Below the pieces are notes generated by a model. The model ran no database searches. It was not told the DNA's origin and saw only the letters and a program-made list of their open reading frames with translations. This document shows, one piece after another, positions 22,390 through 32,580 of a stretch of 64,000 nt of DNA. How positions within the stretch are numbered: position 1 is the stretch's first letter; every line of letters begins with the position of its first letter. The translations under genes were made by a program, and so were the position numbers. Source of the stretch: Yersinia kristensenii (GTDB taxonomy: Bacteria > Pseudomonadota > Gammaproteobacteria > Enterobacterales > Enterobacteriaceae); assembly GCF_900460525.1 (NCBI RefSeq), contig NZ_UHIY01000001.1, positions 806,001 through 870,000 on the forward strand. The letters are read 5' to 3'.

Positions 22390-23049
22390 ATGAAACTATT
22401 GATTGTTGAAGATGACGAACTGTTACAACGAGGGATCGCCATGGCGTTGACCAGCGCGGGCTATCCCTGCGACTGCGCGGGTACTGCCGCAGAAGCGCAC
22501 AGTTTGTTGATCACCAGTCAATACAGTATGGTGATTCTTGACCTCGGTTTACCGGACCAAGATGGTACCGTATTGCTTCGTCAATGGCGGCGCGAGCATG
22601 TCACGCTACCGGTGCTTATTCTGACAGCTCGAGATGCACTTGAGGATAGAGTTGATGGGCTGGATGCTGGCGCTGACGATTACTTGATAAAACCTTTCGC
22701 ACTCGCAGAATTACTGGCCCGTGTTCGAGCGCTGATCCGCCGCTATCAAGGACAAAGTGACAATTTGGTCCAGCAAGATGACCTAAGTCTTAATCTGTCT
22801 ACCCAACAAGTGTGTTTGCAAGGTCAACCGCTGGAAGTGACTCCCAAAGAGTTTGCGATTCTCTCACGTTTAATTATGCGGGCCGGTCAAACCGTCAATC
22901 GTGAGTTGTTACAACAGGATCTCTATACCTGGAATGACGATCTCGGTTCCAACACGTTGGAAGTCCATATTCACAATCTGCGGCGTAAATTAGGTAAAGA
23001 CAGGATCCGAACCGTCCGAGGTATTGGCTATCGGCTGGAAGTACTGTGA
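22390..23049 (+). CDS. pmrA: PmrA/BasR, OmpR-family response regulator
   Basis: Response regulator controlling lipid A modification and polymyxin resistance in enterobacteria. The receiver domain has acidic pocket EDD (7-9), phosphoacceptor Asp51 in ILDLGLP and Lys near 101 (LIKPF); the C-terminal winged helix ends NTLEVHIHNLRRKLG ... GIGYRLE. Length 219 residues. It is followed with an ATGA-type overlap by a sensor kinase. Assignment to PmrA over QseB/TctD-like paralogues rests on overall sequence and the known dacB-pmrAB order in Yersinia. Confidence 0.85.
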   Translation: MKLLIVEDDELLQRGIAMALTSAGYPCDCAGTAAEAHSLLITSQYSMVILDLGLPDQDGTVLLRQWRREHVTLPVLILTARDALEDRVDGLDAGADDYLIKPFALAELLARVRALIRRYQGQSDNLVQQDDLSLNLSTQQVCLQGQPLEVTPKEFAILSRLIMRAGQTVNRELLQQDLYTWNDDLGSNTLEVHIHNLRRKLGKDRIRTVRGIGYRLEVL

Positions 23050-24110
23050 TGATTAGTATGCGGCGCCGTCTCATTTTGATGCTAGCCTTAATATTACTGA
23101 TTACCCAGTTGATCAGCGCATTTTGGTTATGGCATGAAAGCCAAGAGCAAATCAGCTTTTTGGTCGATGAAACCCTCAGTGCCAAAGTGCGTAATGAACG
23201 GGTTGATACTGAAATAGCCGAAGCCATTGCCTCACTGCTTGCACCGTCACTTATCATGATGGCCATCACCCTGCTGCTCTCTTTCTGGGCAATCAGTTGG
23301 ATTATTCGGCCACTAGACCAATTACAGCAGAAACTGGCTGAACGCTCCGCAGACAACCTGACGCCCGTGATTGTTAACAGTGATATGCAAGAAATTGTCT
23401 CGGTCACCTCGACCCTTAATCAGTTGCTATCCCGGCTCTCCAATACTATTCAACAGGAGCGCCTGTTCACCGCCGATGCTGCGCACGAGCTTCGCACTCC
23501 GCTTGCCGGTATTCGGCTGCACCTTGAGTTAATGGAACAGCAAGGTATTGCTGAAAGTAAGCCGCTTATTAACCGAATTGATTTATTAATACATACCATT
23601 GAGCAATTATTGATGTTGTCGCGGGCCGGGCAAAACTTTGCCAGCGGCCTTTATCAGACTCTCGATTGGATAGAAAACGTGGTGCACCCCCTGAAAGAAG
23701 AGCTGGAGGAAATGTGTGCTCAGCGCCAGCAAACTCTACTGTGGGCACTTCCCCCTGATGCTCAGACTCAGGGCGATGCTACATTGCTGCGTTTGATGCT
23801 ACGTAATTTGGTTGAAAATGCACATCGTTACAGCCCGGTAGGCAGCCAAATATCCGTCAAACTCGCGACCGAAGCTCAGGGCAACCTGCTGCAAATCATA
23901 GATGAAGGGCCGGGAATAAAGCAGGAACAAGCCGGTGAACTGACTCAGGCGTTTCGCCGTATGGATCAGCGCTATGGCGGCAGCGGCTTAGGGTTGAATA
24001 TTGTGATCCGAATTGCCCAACTGCACCAAGGCCGTCTAACGCTGGAGAATCGCACTGATCGCTCCGGGTTAAAAGCGCAATGTTGGATACCGACGACCAC
24101 CCATAGCTAA
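23049..24110 (+). CDS. pmrB: PmrB/BasS, sensor histidine kinase
   Basis: Inner-membrane sensor for PmrA. Two transmembrane segments (about 7-28 and 66-86) frame a short periplasmic loop of about 35 residues, followed by HAMP, a HisKA box ADAAHELRTPLAG with His at about 146, an N box LRNLVENAHRYS, and GEGPGI/GGSGLGLNIV nucleotide motifs. The ATG at 23049 overlaps the pmrA stop (TGATG); a GTG two bases further upstream in frame at 23046 is an alternative. The small sensor loop is typical of PmrB. Confidence 0.85.
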   Translation: MISMRRRLILMLALILLITQLISAFWLWHESQEQISFLVDETLSAKVRNERVDTEIAEAIASLLAPSLIMMAITLLLSFWAISWIIRPLDQLQQKLAERSADNLTPVIVNSDMQEIVSVTSTLNQLLSRLSNTIQQERLFTADAAHELRTPLAGIRLHLELMEQQGIAESKPLINRIDLLIHTIEQLLMLSRAGQNFASGLYQTLDWIENVVHPLKEELEEMCAQRQQTLLWALPPDAQTQGDATLLRLMLRNLVENAHRYSPVGSQISVKLATEAQGNLLQIIDEGPGIKQEQAGELTQAFRRMDQRYGGSGLGLNIVIRIAQLHQGRLTLENRTDRSGLKAQCWIPTTTHS

Positions 24111-24153
24111 AGTCAGTAGTTCAAATATCAACTTTATAATCATCTGTTTTATA

Positions 24154-24187
24154 AACAAAAAGGCCACCATGAAAGGTAGCCTTTGTT
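24154..24187. terminator. Terminator between pmrB and obgE
   Basis: ACAAAAAGGCCACC pairs with GGTAGCCTTTGT with small mismatches; T-rich sequence flanks it on both strands, so it may serve both convergent genes. Confidence 0.7.
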
Positions 24188-24246
24188 TCAATTATTTTTT
24201 ACTACCAAACTATAATCTTTACTGGAAAACTATAATTTTTACTGAA
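24187..24246. repeat. Tandem 20-bp repeats, about three copies
   Basis: Copies at 24207-24226 and 24227-24246 (AACTATAATYTTTACTG) differ at two positions; a more degenerate copy precedes them from about 24187. They lie between the pmrB terminator and the obgE stop codon. Confidence 0.75.
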
Positions 24247-24263
24247 AAACAACAACGAGACAA

Positions 24264-25433
<1,170 letters not shown>

Positions 25434-25464
25434 TTACTTTCTCCGTAAATCATTCACCAGGCTG

Positions 25465-26424
25465 CTATTTTTGCGCAGCAACCGGGTTTATCTCTGTCCG
25501 ACGTGGCCACCAACGGTGCCCAATTGCGGAAAACATTGCACCTGCCACCACCACGAATGCGCCGACATATCCCACAAGGTTGAGAGATGGTGCGGCGAAC
25601 ATATCTGGCCAGGCCAGCGCCAATAAAATTGAAAAAAACAAGGTAAATAGCGGCGTCAATGTGACGAGCGCACTTACCTGCGCTGCCTGCCAGCGCGCCA
25701 TGGCCTCAGCCAAAGCACCATAACCAACCAGGGTATTAACCCCACAAAATAATAAACAGGCAAACTGCCACCCATTTAACTGAAAAATAACCGCTGGCTT
25801 TGCGAGTGGGAACAATGCAATTGCACATAAAGTGTACAACAATAATAAGATTTGTTGCGATGCCATACGCCTTAATAGCACTTTCTGGGCAACACCATAA
25901 CTCACCCAGACAACCGCGGCACAAACCCCCAATACCACGCCAAGAGTGTAATCAGTCAAACGAGTAAAAATTTCATGCAAACTGGTGTTAAAAAATAACA
26001 TCAGGCCACAAATCAGCATAATCGCACCAATAATCTGGTTGATGCGCATCCGCTCTTTTAAAATCAGCACACTGGCAACCATCATCCCGACGGGTGAAAG
26101 TTGCCCAATGACCTGAGATGTGGTCGGGCTGAGATATTGTAATGATGAACTGAAGAAGATGAAATTCCCCAGCAAGCCACAGGTCGCAATAATCAGTAAC
26201 ACCAACCAGCGACGTTGGCTAAAAAGTTTAAGCGAGGGCAACTGACGACGTGAAGCCAGAATAATTCCCAAGCCGATAGCCGCCATCATAAAACGATACC
26301 AAACAATGGTATAAGGCTCCATGACCTCGAGCACTTGCTTCATTGCGATCGGCAAGGCACCCCAGAATACGGCAGTGGTCAGTGCCAAAAAAATACCTAA
26401 ACCAGCCTGCTGCTTCGTATCCAT
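25465..26424 (-). CDS. yhbE: YhbE, EamA/DMT-family inner-membrane transporter
   Basis: Predicted ten-helix transporter of the drug/metabolite superfamily with two EamA repeats; substrate unknown. Hydrophobic helices run through the whole 319 residues, starting with IFLALTTAVFWGALPIAMK, a typical EamA first helix. It lies between rpmA and obgE as in E. coli. The rpmA terminator precedes it, so expression of yhbE-obgE may depend on readthrough or its own promoter. Confidence 0.9.
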   Translation of the reverse strand: MDTKQQAGLGIFLALTTAVFWGALPIAMKQVLEVMEPYTIVWYRFMMAAIGLGIILASRRQLPSLKLFSQRRWLVLLIIATCGLLGNFIFFSSSLQYLSPTTSQVIGQLSPVGMMVASVLILKERMRINQIIGAIMLICGLMLFFNTSLHEIFTRLTDYTLGVVLGVCAAVVWVSYGVAQKVLLRRMASQQILLLLYTLCAIALFPLAKPAVIFQLNGWQFACLLFCGVNTLVGYGALAEAMARWQAAQVSALVTLTPLFTLFFSILLALAWPDMFAAPSLNLVGYVGAFVVVAGAMFSAIGHRWWPRRTEINPVAAQK

Positions 26425-26454
26425 TTTTTACCAGGGGGGTTAACCCAGAAATGT

Positions 26455-26484
26455 AAAAAGCCCCGCAACGAAATTGCAGGGCTT
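26455..26484 (-). terminator. rplU-rpmA terminator
   Basis: Minus strand AGCCCTGCAA ... TTGCGGGGCT with one mismatch, followed by TTTTT, 27 nt after the rpmA stop. Confidence 0.85.
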
Positions 26485-26510
26485 ACATCTATTTACAGGA
26501 CGCGAAAAAC

Positions 26511-26768
<258 letters not shown>

Positions 26769-26787
26769 TTATCCGCTCTCCTAAATC

Positions 26788-27156
<369 letters not shown>

Positions 27157-27358
27157 TCACAATAGGGCGCGAATTCTACGCAAAAATGTAGTGAATGACA
27201 AGTATATAATCAGCCCAAGAGAAGAAAAAAAGCACAGTTTCTTACATCTCGTTTATTTGATGGATTTTTCAAGTACAATCATAGTCTCAGGGAACGTCAT
27301 GTAATAATGTGGGCGGTAATCTCATCGCAGTTAAAGAGAAAAACAGCTGAATATAACA

Positions 27359-28330
27359 ATGAACCTAGAAAAGATTATCGACTTAACCGCGCCAGATATG
27401 GCGGCTGTAAACACAACCATTCTCGACCAATTGAACTCTGATGTTGTTCTCATCAATCAATTGGGCCATTACATTATCAGTGGCGGCGGCAAACGAATTC
27501 GCCCCATGATCGCTGTTTTGGTGGCTCGAGCGCTTGGCTATCAAGGGACCAAACATATCACGGTCGCAGCATTGATTGAATTTATTCATACAGCCACTCT
27601 GCTGCATGATGATGTCGTCGATGAATCCGATATGCGTCGAGGTAAGGCTACGGCCAACGCCGCCTTTGGTAATGCTGCCAGTGTATTGGTGGGCGATTAT
27701 ATCTATACGCGCTCATTCCAGATGATGACCAGCCTTGAATCACTGCGGGTGCTTACATTGATGTCAGCAGCCACGAACGTGATTGCTGAAGGTGAGGTTT
27801 TGCAGTTAATGAATTGCAATAATCCGGACATCACCGAAGAAAACTATATGCAGGTCATCTATAGCAAGACAGCGCGCTTGTTCGAAGCGGCTTCACAGTC
27901 TGCGGCTATATTGTCTGACGCCACGCCAGAGCAGGAGCTCACATTACAGAATTATGGCCGCTATCTGGGCACCGCTTTCCAACTTATCGACGACTTGCTG
28001 GATTACAGTTCCGATGGCACCACTTTGGGTAAAAATACCGGTGATGACCTCAATGAAGGCAAGCCGACACTCCCCTTACTGCATGCCATGCGTAATGGGA
28101 CGTCAGAGCAAGCCGCAATGATTCGGCAAGCCATTGAAGAAGGAAATGGCCGCCATTTACTGGAGCCAGTATTAGTGGCTATGCAGCAGTGCGGCTCACT
28201 GGACTACACCCGTCAGCGCGCCGAGGAAGAAGCCGATAAAGCCATTGCTGCTTTGCAGATTCTCCCTGAAAGCGAATATCGACTGGCACTGGAAGGGTTG
28301 GCCCACATTGCTGTTCAACGCTCGTTTTAA
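27359..28330 (+). CDS. ispB: IspB, octaprenyl diphosphate synthase
   Basis: Long-chain trans-prenyltransferase that makes the ubiquinone-8 side chain. The first Asp-rich motif DDVVDESDMRRG is at 84-95 and the second, LIDDLLDYSSD, near 211; GGGKRIRP near 42-49 binds diphosphate. Length 323 residues. It is divergent from rplU-rpmA, the standard enterobacterial order, and ends at a clear terminator. Confidence 0.97.
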   Translation: MNLEKIIDLTAPDMAAVNTTILDQLNSDVVLINQLGHYIISGGGKRIRPMIAVLVARALGYQGTKHITVAALIEFIHTATLLHDDVVDESDMRRGKATANAAFGNAASVLVGDYIYTRSFQMMTSLESLRVLTLMSAATNVIAEGEVLQLMNCNNPDITEENYMQVIYSKTARLFEAASQSAAILSDATPEQELTLQNYGRYLGTAFQLIDDLLDYSSDGTTLGKNTGDDLNEGKPTLPLLHAMRNGTSEQAAMIRQAIEEGNGRHLLEPVLVAMQQCGSLDYTRQRAEEEADKAIAALQILPESEYRLALEGLAHIAVQRSF

Positions 28331-28342
28331 GAAACCATTAGG

Positions 28343-28377
28343 AAACTCTGGCGTATTATGCCGGAGTTTTCTTTTTT
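28343..28377 (+). terminator. ispB terminator
   Basis: AAACTC-TGGC pairs with GCCGGAGTTT around a seven-base loop, followed by TCTTTTTT. Confidence 0.82.
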
Positions 28378-28481
28378 GACACCAAAACAGTGAAAGACAC
28401 ATAAATACTTTGATATTAAAGAATTAAATACCCTAAATATATTATGTTTCATTTATGACAAAAGCTGTACCTGGCCCGCCA

Positions 28482-28838
28482 TTATCCACGCTCATCTATC
28501 GTTAGTCGTTCTATTAAGCTTTTAGCGCCCTCACGAAAAATAAATGCGATAACTTGTTCACGCTCAGCCGCGGTAAAACGATAATACGCTTCAACCCATA
28601 GCACCAGAGGGTCCTGTCGCGTTGCCGTATATTGAGCTGGCTCTTCTCTTAACTGTAATGAATTCAATATAGTGACAGGTAAACTCTCAATGTGATACTC
28701 GACAGCCTTACCCTGAACACCACGGCGGCGGCGCTGTTCCCATCCCTCACGTTTAGCCATGAGGTTGACCCCTTGTGGTGATGACGGTAACCCATCAAGA
28801 CCTGCCAATTCCTTAGCGGCAAACCACTCTTTTTTCAT
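28482..28838 (-). CDS. YfeC-like regulator with Mu-type DNA-binding domain
   Basis: A 118-residue protein with an N-terminal Mu-type winged helix: EWFAAKELAGLDGLP then GVNLMAKREGWEQRRRRGVQG and KAVEYHIESLP, the pattern found in Mu transposase and repressor N-termini and in E. coli YfeC/YfeD. The C-terminal TAAEREQVIAFIFREGAKSL resembles the C-terminus of YfeC. Function unknown; probably a transcription regulator. It is divergent from the Ner-like sfsB across a 183-bp A+T-rich gap, an arrangement discussed in the findings. ATG 28838 follows GGAAGC. Confidence 0.75.
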   Translation of the reverse strand: MKKEWFAAKELAGLDGLPSSPQGVNLMAKREGWEQRRRRGVQGKAVEYHIESLPVTILNSLQLREEPAQYTATRQDPLVLWVEAYYRFTAAEREQVIAFIFREGAKSLIERLTIDERG

Positions 28839-28887
28839 GGTGTTGCTTCCTAATATGCGTTATGACACAAAAAAGGAATATTTAGAA

Positions 28888-28918
28888 AACATTTAAAATC
28901 TTTCAGAAAATAAATGTT
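28888..28918. promoter_or_regulatory. Inverted repeat between the divergent regulators
   Basis: AACATTTA and TAAATGTT form an eight-base inverted repeat separated by 15 bp, inside the A+T-rich region shared by the YfeC-like gene and sfsB. It is a candidate operator; the binding protein is unknown. Confidence 0.45.
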
Positions 28919-29021
28919 AGTATACTTCTAAATGATTACTTTCTGTTCATCGTACGATTAACAATGTACCGTTATTTATATCACTAACACGTCAGCGGCT
29001 TAGAAAAAAAAAGGATTAAAG

Positions 29022-29297
29022 ATGATTTTAAGGAAATCTGATTGGCACCCTGCCGACATCATTGCTGCACTACGTAAGAAAGACACCACTCTGGCGGCGG
29101 TCTCTCGCAAAGCAGGTTTAAGTTCATCCACACTGGCTAATGCGCTAACACGCCCTTGGCCCAAGGGGGAATGGTTGATTGCAGAATGCCTGGACATTCA
29201 TCCTTCCGAAATTTGGCCAACACGCTATTTTGATTCAAAAACCGGTGCCCTTATCGACCGAAAAGTGAGGATTCGCCAGCCTGTTGCCCAGGCATAA
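29022..29297 (+). CDS. sfsB: SfsB/Nlp, Ner-like DNA-binding protein
   Basis: A 91-residue helix-turn-helix protein close to E. coli SfsB (Nlp) and to phage Mu Ner. Shared segments include DWHPADIIAALRKK at 7-20, GLSSSTLANAL and RPWPKGEWLIA. E. coli SfsB was linked to maltose gene activation; the physiological role is not established. The ATG is preceded by AAAGGATTAAAG. In E. coli sfsB is also next to ispB, but the next gene there is murA, not mdh. Confidence 0.93.
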   Translation: MILRKSDWHPADIIAALRKKDTTLAAVSRKAGLSSSTLANALTRPWPKGEWLIAECLDIHPSEIWPTRYFDSKTGALIDRKVRIRQPVAQA

Positions 29298-29326
29298 AAA
29301 AACCGCCAATAAACGACTTTGGCGGT
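29295..29326 (-). terminator. mdh distal terminator, overlapping the sfsB end
   Basis: AACCGCCA / TGGCGGTT stem with a T-run on the minus strand (TTTTTTTA), abutting the sfsB stop codon. The T-run direction shows that it mainly serves mdh. Confidence 0.78.
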
Positions 29327-29340
29327 TGATGGTGTCATTT

Positions 29341-29361
29341 CAGGGGCTACTTTAGCCCCTG
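29341..29361 (-). terminator. mdh proximal hairpin
   Basis: CAGGGGCT / AGCCCCTG around ACTTT, ten bases past the mdh stop. There is no strong T-run; together with the next hairpin it makes a two-stem 3' end. Confidence 0.6.
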
Positions 29362-29371
29362 CTACACAGAT

Positions 29372-30307
29372 TTATTTGACGAACTGCTCGCCTAACTCAA
29401 TATCTTTGTGCAGGACATCTAGCATACTTTCCAGCGCTTGTTGTTCAAAAGCACTCAATTTGCCGATATCTTTACGTTCTGCTACGCCGTTTTTGCCCAA
29501 TAGAATTGGCTGAGCAAAGAAGCGGGCATATTTGCCATCGCCTTCAACGTAAGAACATTCCACAACATTGCTTTCGCCTTGCAGAGCGCGAACCAAAGAA
29601 AGACCAAAGCGCGCCGCAGCTTGCCCCATAGACAGGGTCGCTGACCCACCACCGGCTTTCGCTTCAACCACTTCAGTACCTGCATTCTGGATACGTTTTG
29701 TCAGATCAATAACTTCTTGTTCTGTGAAGGTGATACCTGGAATCTGTGAAAGTAATGGCAGGATGGTCACACCTGAGTGGCCACCAATAACCGGCACTTC
29801 GATATCCTGAGGTTGCTTACCTTTCAGTTCAGCCACAAAGGTATTTGAGCGAATGGCATCCAGTGTGGTAATACCGAATAATTTGTTTTTGTCGTAAACA
29901 CCGGCTTTTTTCAGCACTTCTGCTGCAATAGCAACCGTGGTATTAACGGGGTTAGTAATGATACCAATTAATGCTTTCGGGCAAGTACGCGCAATTTGCT
30001 CAACCAGGTTACGCACGATACCGGCGTTAACATTGAACAAATCTGAACGGTCCATACCAGGTTTACGTGCTACACCCGCAGAGATCAGAACAATATCTGC
30101 CCCTACCAGGGCTGGAGTAGCATCTTCACCGCTGAAGCCTTTAATATTAACAGCGGTCGGGATATGGCTCAGATCAACCGCAACACCAGGGGTCACTGGG
30201 GCGATATCGTATAATGAGAGATCTGAACCTGAAGGAAGCTGGGTCTTGAGTAGAAGAGCGAGGGCCTGGCCGATACCACCAGCGGCACCGAGAACTGCAA
30301 CTTTCAT
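29372..30307 (-). CDS. mdh: Malate dehydrogenase (NAD)
   Basis: TCA-cycle oxidation of malate to oxaloacetate. The dinucleotide fold GAAGGIGQ is at 7-14, the substrate loop [11 protein letters not shown] near 81, NPVNT near 119, and the catalytic His in GGHSG near 177. Length 311 residues. ATG 30307 follows AAGGAG. It is divergent from argR, exactly as in E. coli. Confidence 0.98.
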   Translation of the reverse strand: MKVAVLGAAGGIGQALALLLKTQLPSGSDLSLYDIAPVTPGVAVDLSHIPTAVNIKGFSGEDATPALVGADIVLISAGVARKPGMDRSDLFNVNAGIVRNLVEQIARTCPKALIGIITNPVNTTVAIAAEVLKKAGVYDKNKLFGITTLDAIRSNTFVAELKGKQPQDIEVPVIGGHSGVTILPLLSQIPGITFTEQEVIDLTKRIQNAGTEVVEAKAGGGSATLSMGQAAARFGLSLVRALQGESNVVECSYVEGDGKYARFFAQPILLGKNGVAERKDIGKLSAFEQQALESMLDVLHKDIELGEQFVK

Positions 30308-31241
<934 letters not shown>

Positions 31242-31257
31242 CTCGGTATTTATCTGG

Positions 31258-31290
31258 TGCGGCGTGATGATGCGCCGCATTATGCTTTTG
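31258..31290 (+). terminator. argR terminator-like hairpin
   Basis: TGCGGCG / CGCCGCA stem followed by TTATGCTTTT, 17 nt after the argR stop. Confidence 0.65.
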
Positions 31291-31657
31291 ATCCCTTTCT
31301 CTCTATTCCCTTTTCATCGACCTCTTTAACCCTAACCAGGGTATCTGACTCCCTATTTCTCTCTAAGCCACAAAATAATTCTGTTTTCCTCTTATTTGCG
31401 GTCAAACCCACCATACGCTTTCGCACTTTTAGTCAAAAACACTCATTTCATTGAAATAAATACCTTTTTTAACAAACATGCTGTTTTTTAATCATTTTTT
31501 ATTCCTTTTAGTTCTTAAAAAGTAATAACAACAGGTAAAGTGACGTTAAATATTATTAGCGAGCTATTAATATTCTTAGTTACTAGATGTATACTCATTT
31601 TCGTGACGTAAATCACACTTCCTTTGAAGTGATAAAAGAATAAATAGAGGCAATAAA
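31291..31657. other. argR-yhcN intergenic region
   Basis: About 370 bp, A+T-rich, with no supported gene. It holds a likely promoter (TATACT at about 31590) and a CRP-like palindrome just before the first yhcN-type gene. Confidence 0.55.
31602..31617 (+). promoter_or_regulatory. CRP-like site before yhcN copy 1
   Basis: CGTGA-CGTAAA-TCACA agrees with TGTGA-N6-TCACA at nine of ten positions. It lies 41-56 nt before the ATG, downstream of TATACT, so if used with that promoter it would be in a repressing position; the true start site is unknown. Confidence 0.45.
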
Positions 31658-31921
31658 ATGAAAGTTAAAACTGCTATCGCGACCATGAGCATTCTATCTG
31701 CACTGTCATTTGGTGTTTTTGCAGCTGATTCCATCAGTGAAAGCCAAGCCACGAACTTACAGCCGATGGGAACTATTACCGTCAGTGGCTTGAATGGCGC
31801 ACCTTCTGATATCCGTCAGGCGCTGTCTGAGAAAGCAGATGCCATGGGTGCTAAAGCTTACAAAGTGATTGAAGCTCGTGAAGAGAATAATTGGCATGCT
31901 ACTGCCAAGATCTATCAATAA
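31658..31921 (+). CDS. yhcN: YhcN-type DUF1471 periplasmic protein, copy 1
   Basis: An 87-residue secreted protein of the YdgH/BhsA/McbA (DUF1471) stress family. Signal peptide 1-22 (cleavage near FAADS), then the domain with MGTITVSGLNGAPSDIRQAL, ADAMGAKAYKVI and the end WHATAKIYQ. E. coli yhcN lies beside argR and responds to acid and peroxide. SD AGAGG is nine bases upstream. A second copy follows 174 bp later. Confidence 0.88.
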   Translation: MKVKTAIATMSILSALSFGVFAADSISESQATNLQPMGTITVSGLNGAPSDIRQALSEKADAMGAKAYKVIEAREENNWHATAKIYQ

Positions 31922-32095
31922 TCGCTTTTACCAATAATGGTTAAGTTGGCCGCCATCGGTAATAAACACCTGAAGAATGGCGGCGAAATCACCATTAAAA
32001 TTCACGTTAAATAAACAGTAAAATCAACAAGCCAAAAGCACCAAAATACATGATAAGCGTTTTTGGGTTGTTAAATCTTATCCAGGATAATCATC

Positions 32096-32359
32096 ATGAA
32101 AATCAAAACAACTCTAACAGCTTTAAGCTTACTTTCTGTTGTCGCTTTCGGCGCATCAGCAGCACAATCAGTTGATGCAGCTCAAGCAAGCAAAATGACT
32201 GATTTGGGGGCTATTAGTGTTAGCGGCATTACTGGCGCACCTTCTGATATTGAGCAGGCAATTGCCGATAAAGCAGATAGCAAAGGCGCTACCGCTTACA
32301 AAATCATTGGCATTAATGATGACAATGGCTGGCACGCAACAGCTAAGATTTATAAATAA
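32096..32359 (+). CDS. YhcN-type DUF1471 periplasmic protein, copy 2
   Basis: Also 87 residues and clearly paralogous to copy 1: signal peptide 1-22 (FGASAAQS), GAISVSGITGAPSDIEQAI, ADSKGATAYKIIG and WHATAKIYK. It has its own upstream region with SD AGGA before ATG 32096. The two copies look like a local tandem duplication that has diverged in the mature N-terminus. Confidence 0.88.
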   Translation: MKIKTTLTALSLLSVVAFGASAAQSVDAAQASKMTDLGAISVSGITGAPSDIEQAIADKADSKGATAYKIIGINDDNGWHATAKIYK

Positions 32360-32376
32360 GCATAAGCGCTAAGAAT

Positions 32377-32411
32377 GAAAGTAAATGCCCCGCTCGTAGG
32401 GGCATACTTTC
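32377..32411 (+). terminator. Long hairpin after yhcN copy 2
   Basis: GAAAGTA-ATGCCCC pairs with GGGGCAT-ACTTTC around GCTCGTA, 17 nt after the stop codon. There is no T-run, so it may stabilise the mRNA 3' end rather than terminate strongly. Confidence 0.6.
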
Positions 32412-32521
32412 CAGCATGATGGTTTATTCAATCTGTTGAAACATTCATTTCCAGCATATTGAATAGAGTATCGATTGAAACAAGTTGGTGAATTAAATCA
32501 GCACCGCAACAAAATAATCCC

Positions 32522-32574
32522 TCGTCGTCTATCCGACGAACCCTTTTACCCCCGCTTTGCGGGGGATTTTTTTA
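32522..32574 (+). terminator. Orphan plus-strand intrinsic terminator with upstream stem
   Basis: CGTCG...CGACG (32524-32538) is followed by CCCCCGC TTT GCGGGGG and ATTTTTTT. The T-run direction is rightward, yet the last rightward gene ended 190 nt before and had its own hairpin; mpl, on the other strand, stops at 32581. It could end a small RNA (see findings) or be a distal yhcN terminator. Confidence 0.8.
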
Positions 32575-32580
32575 TCCAGT

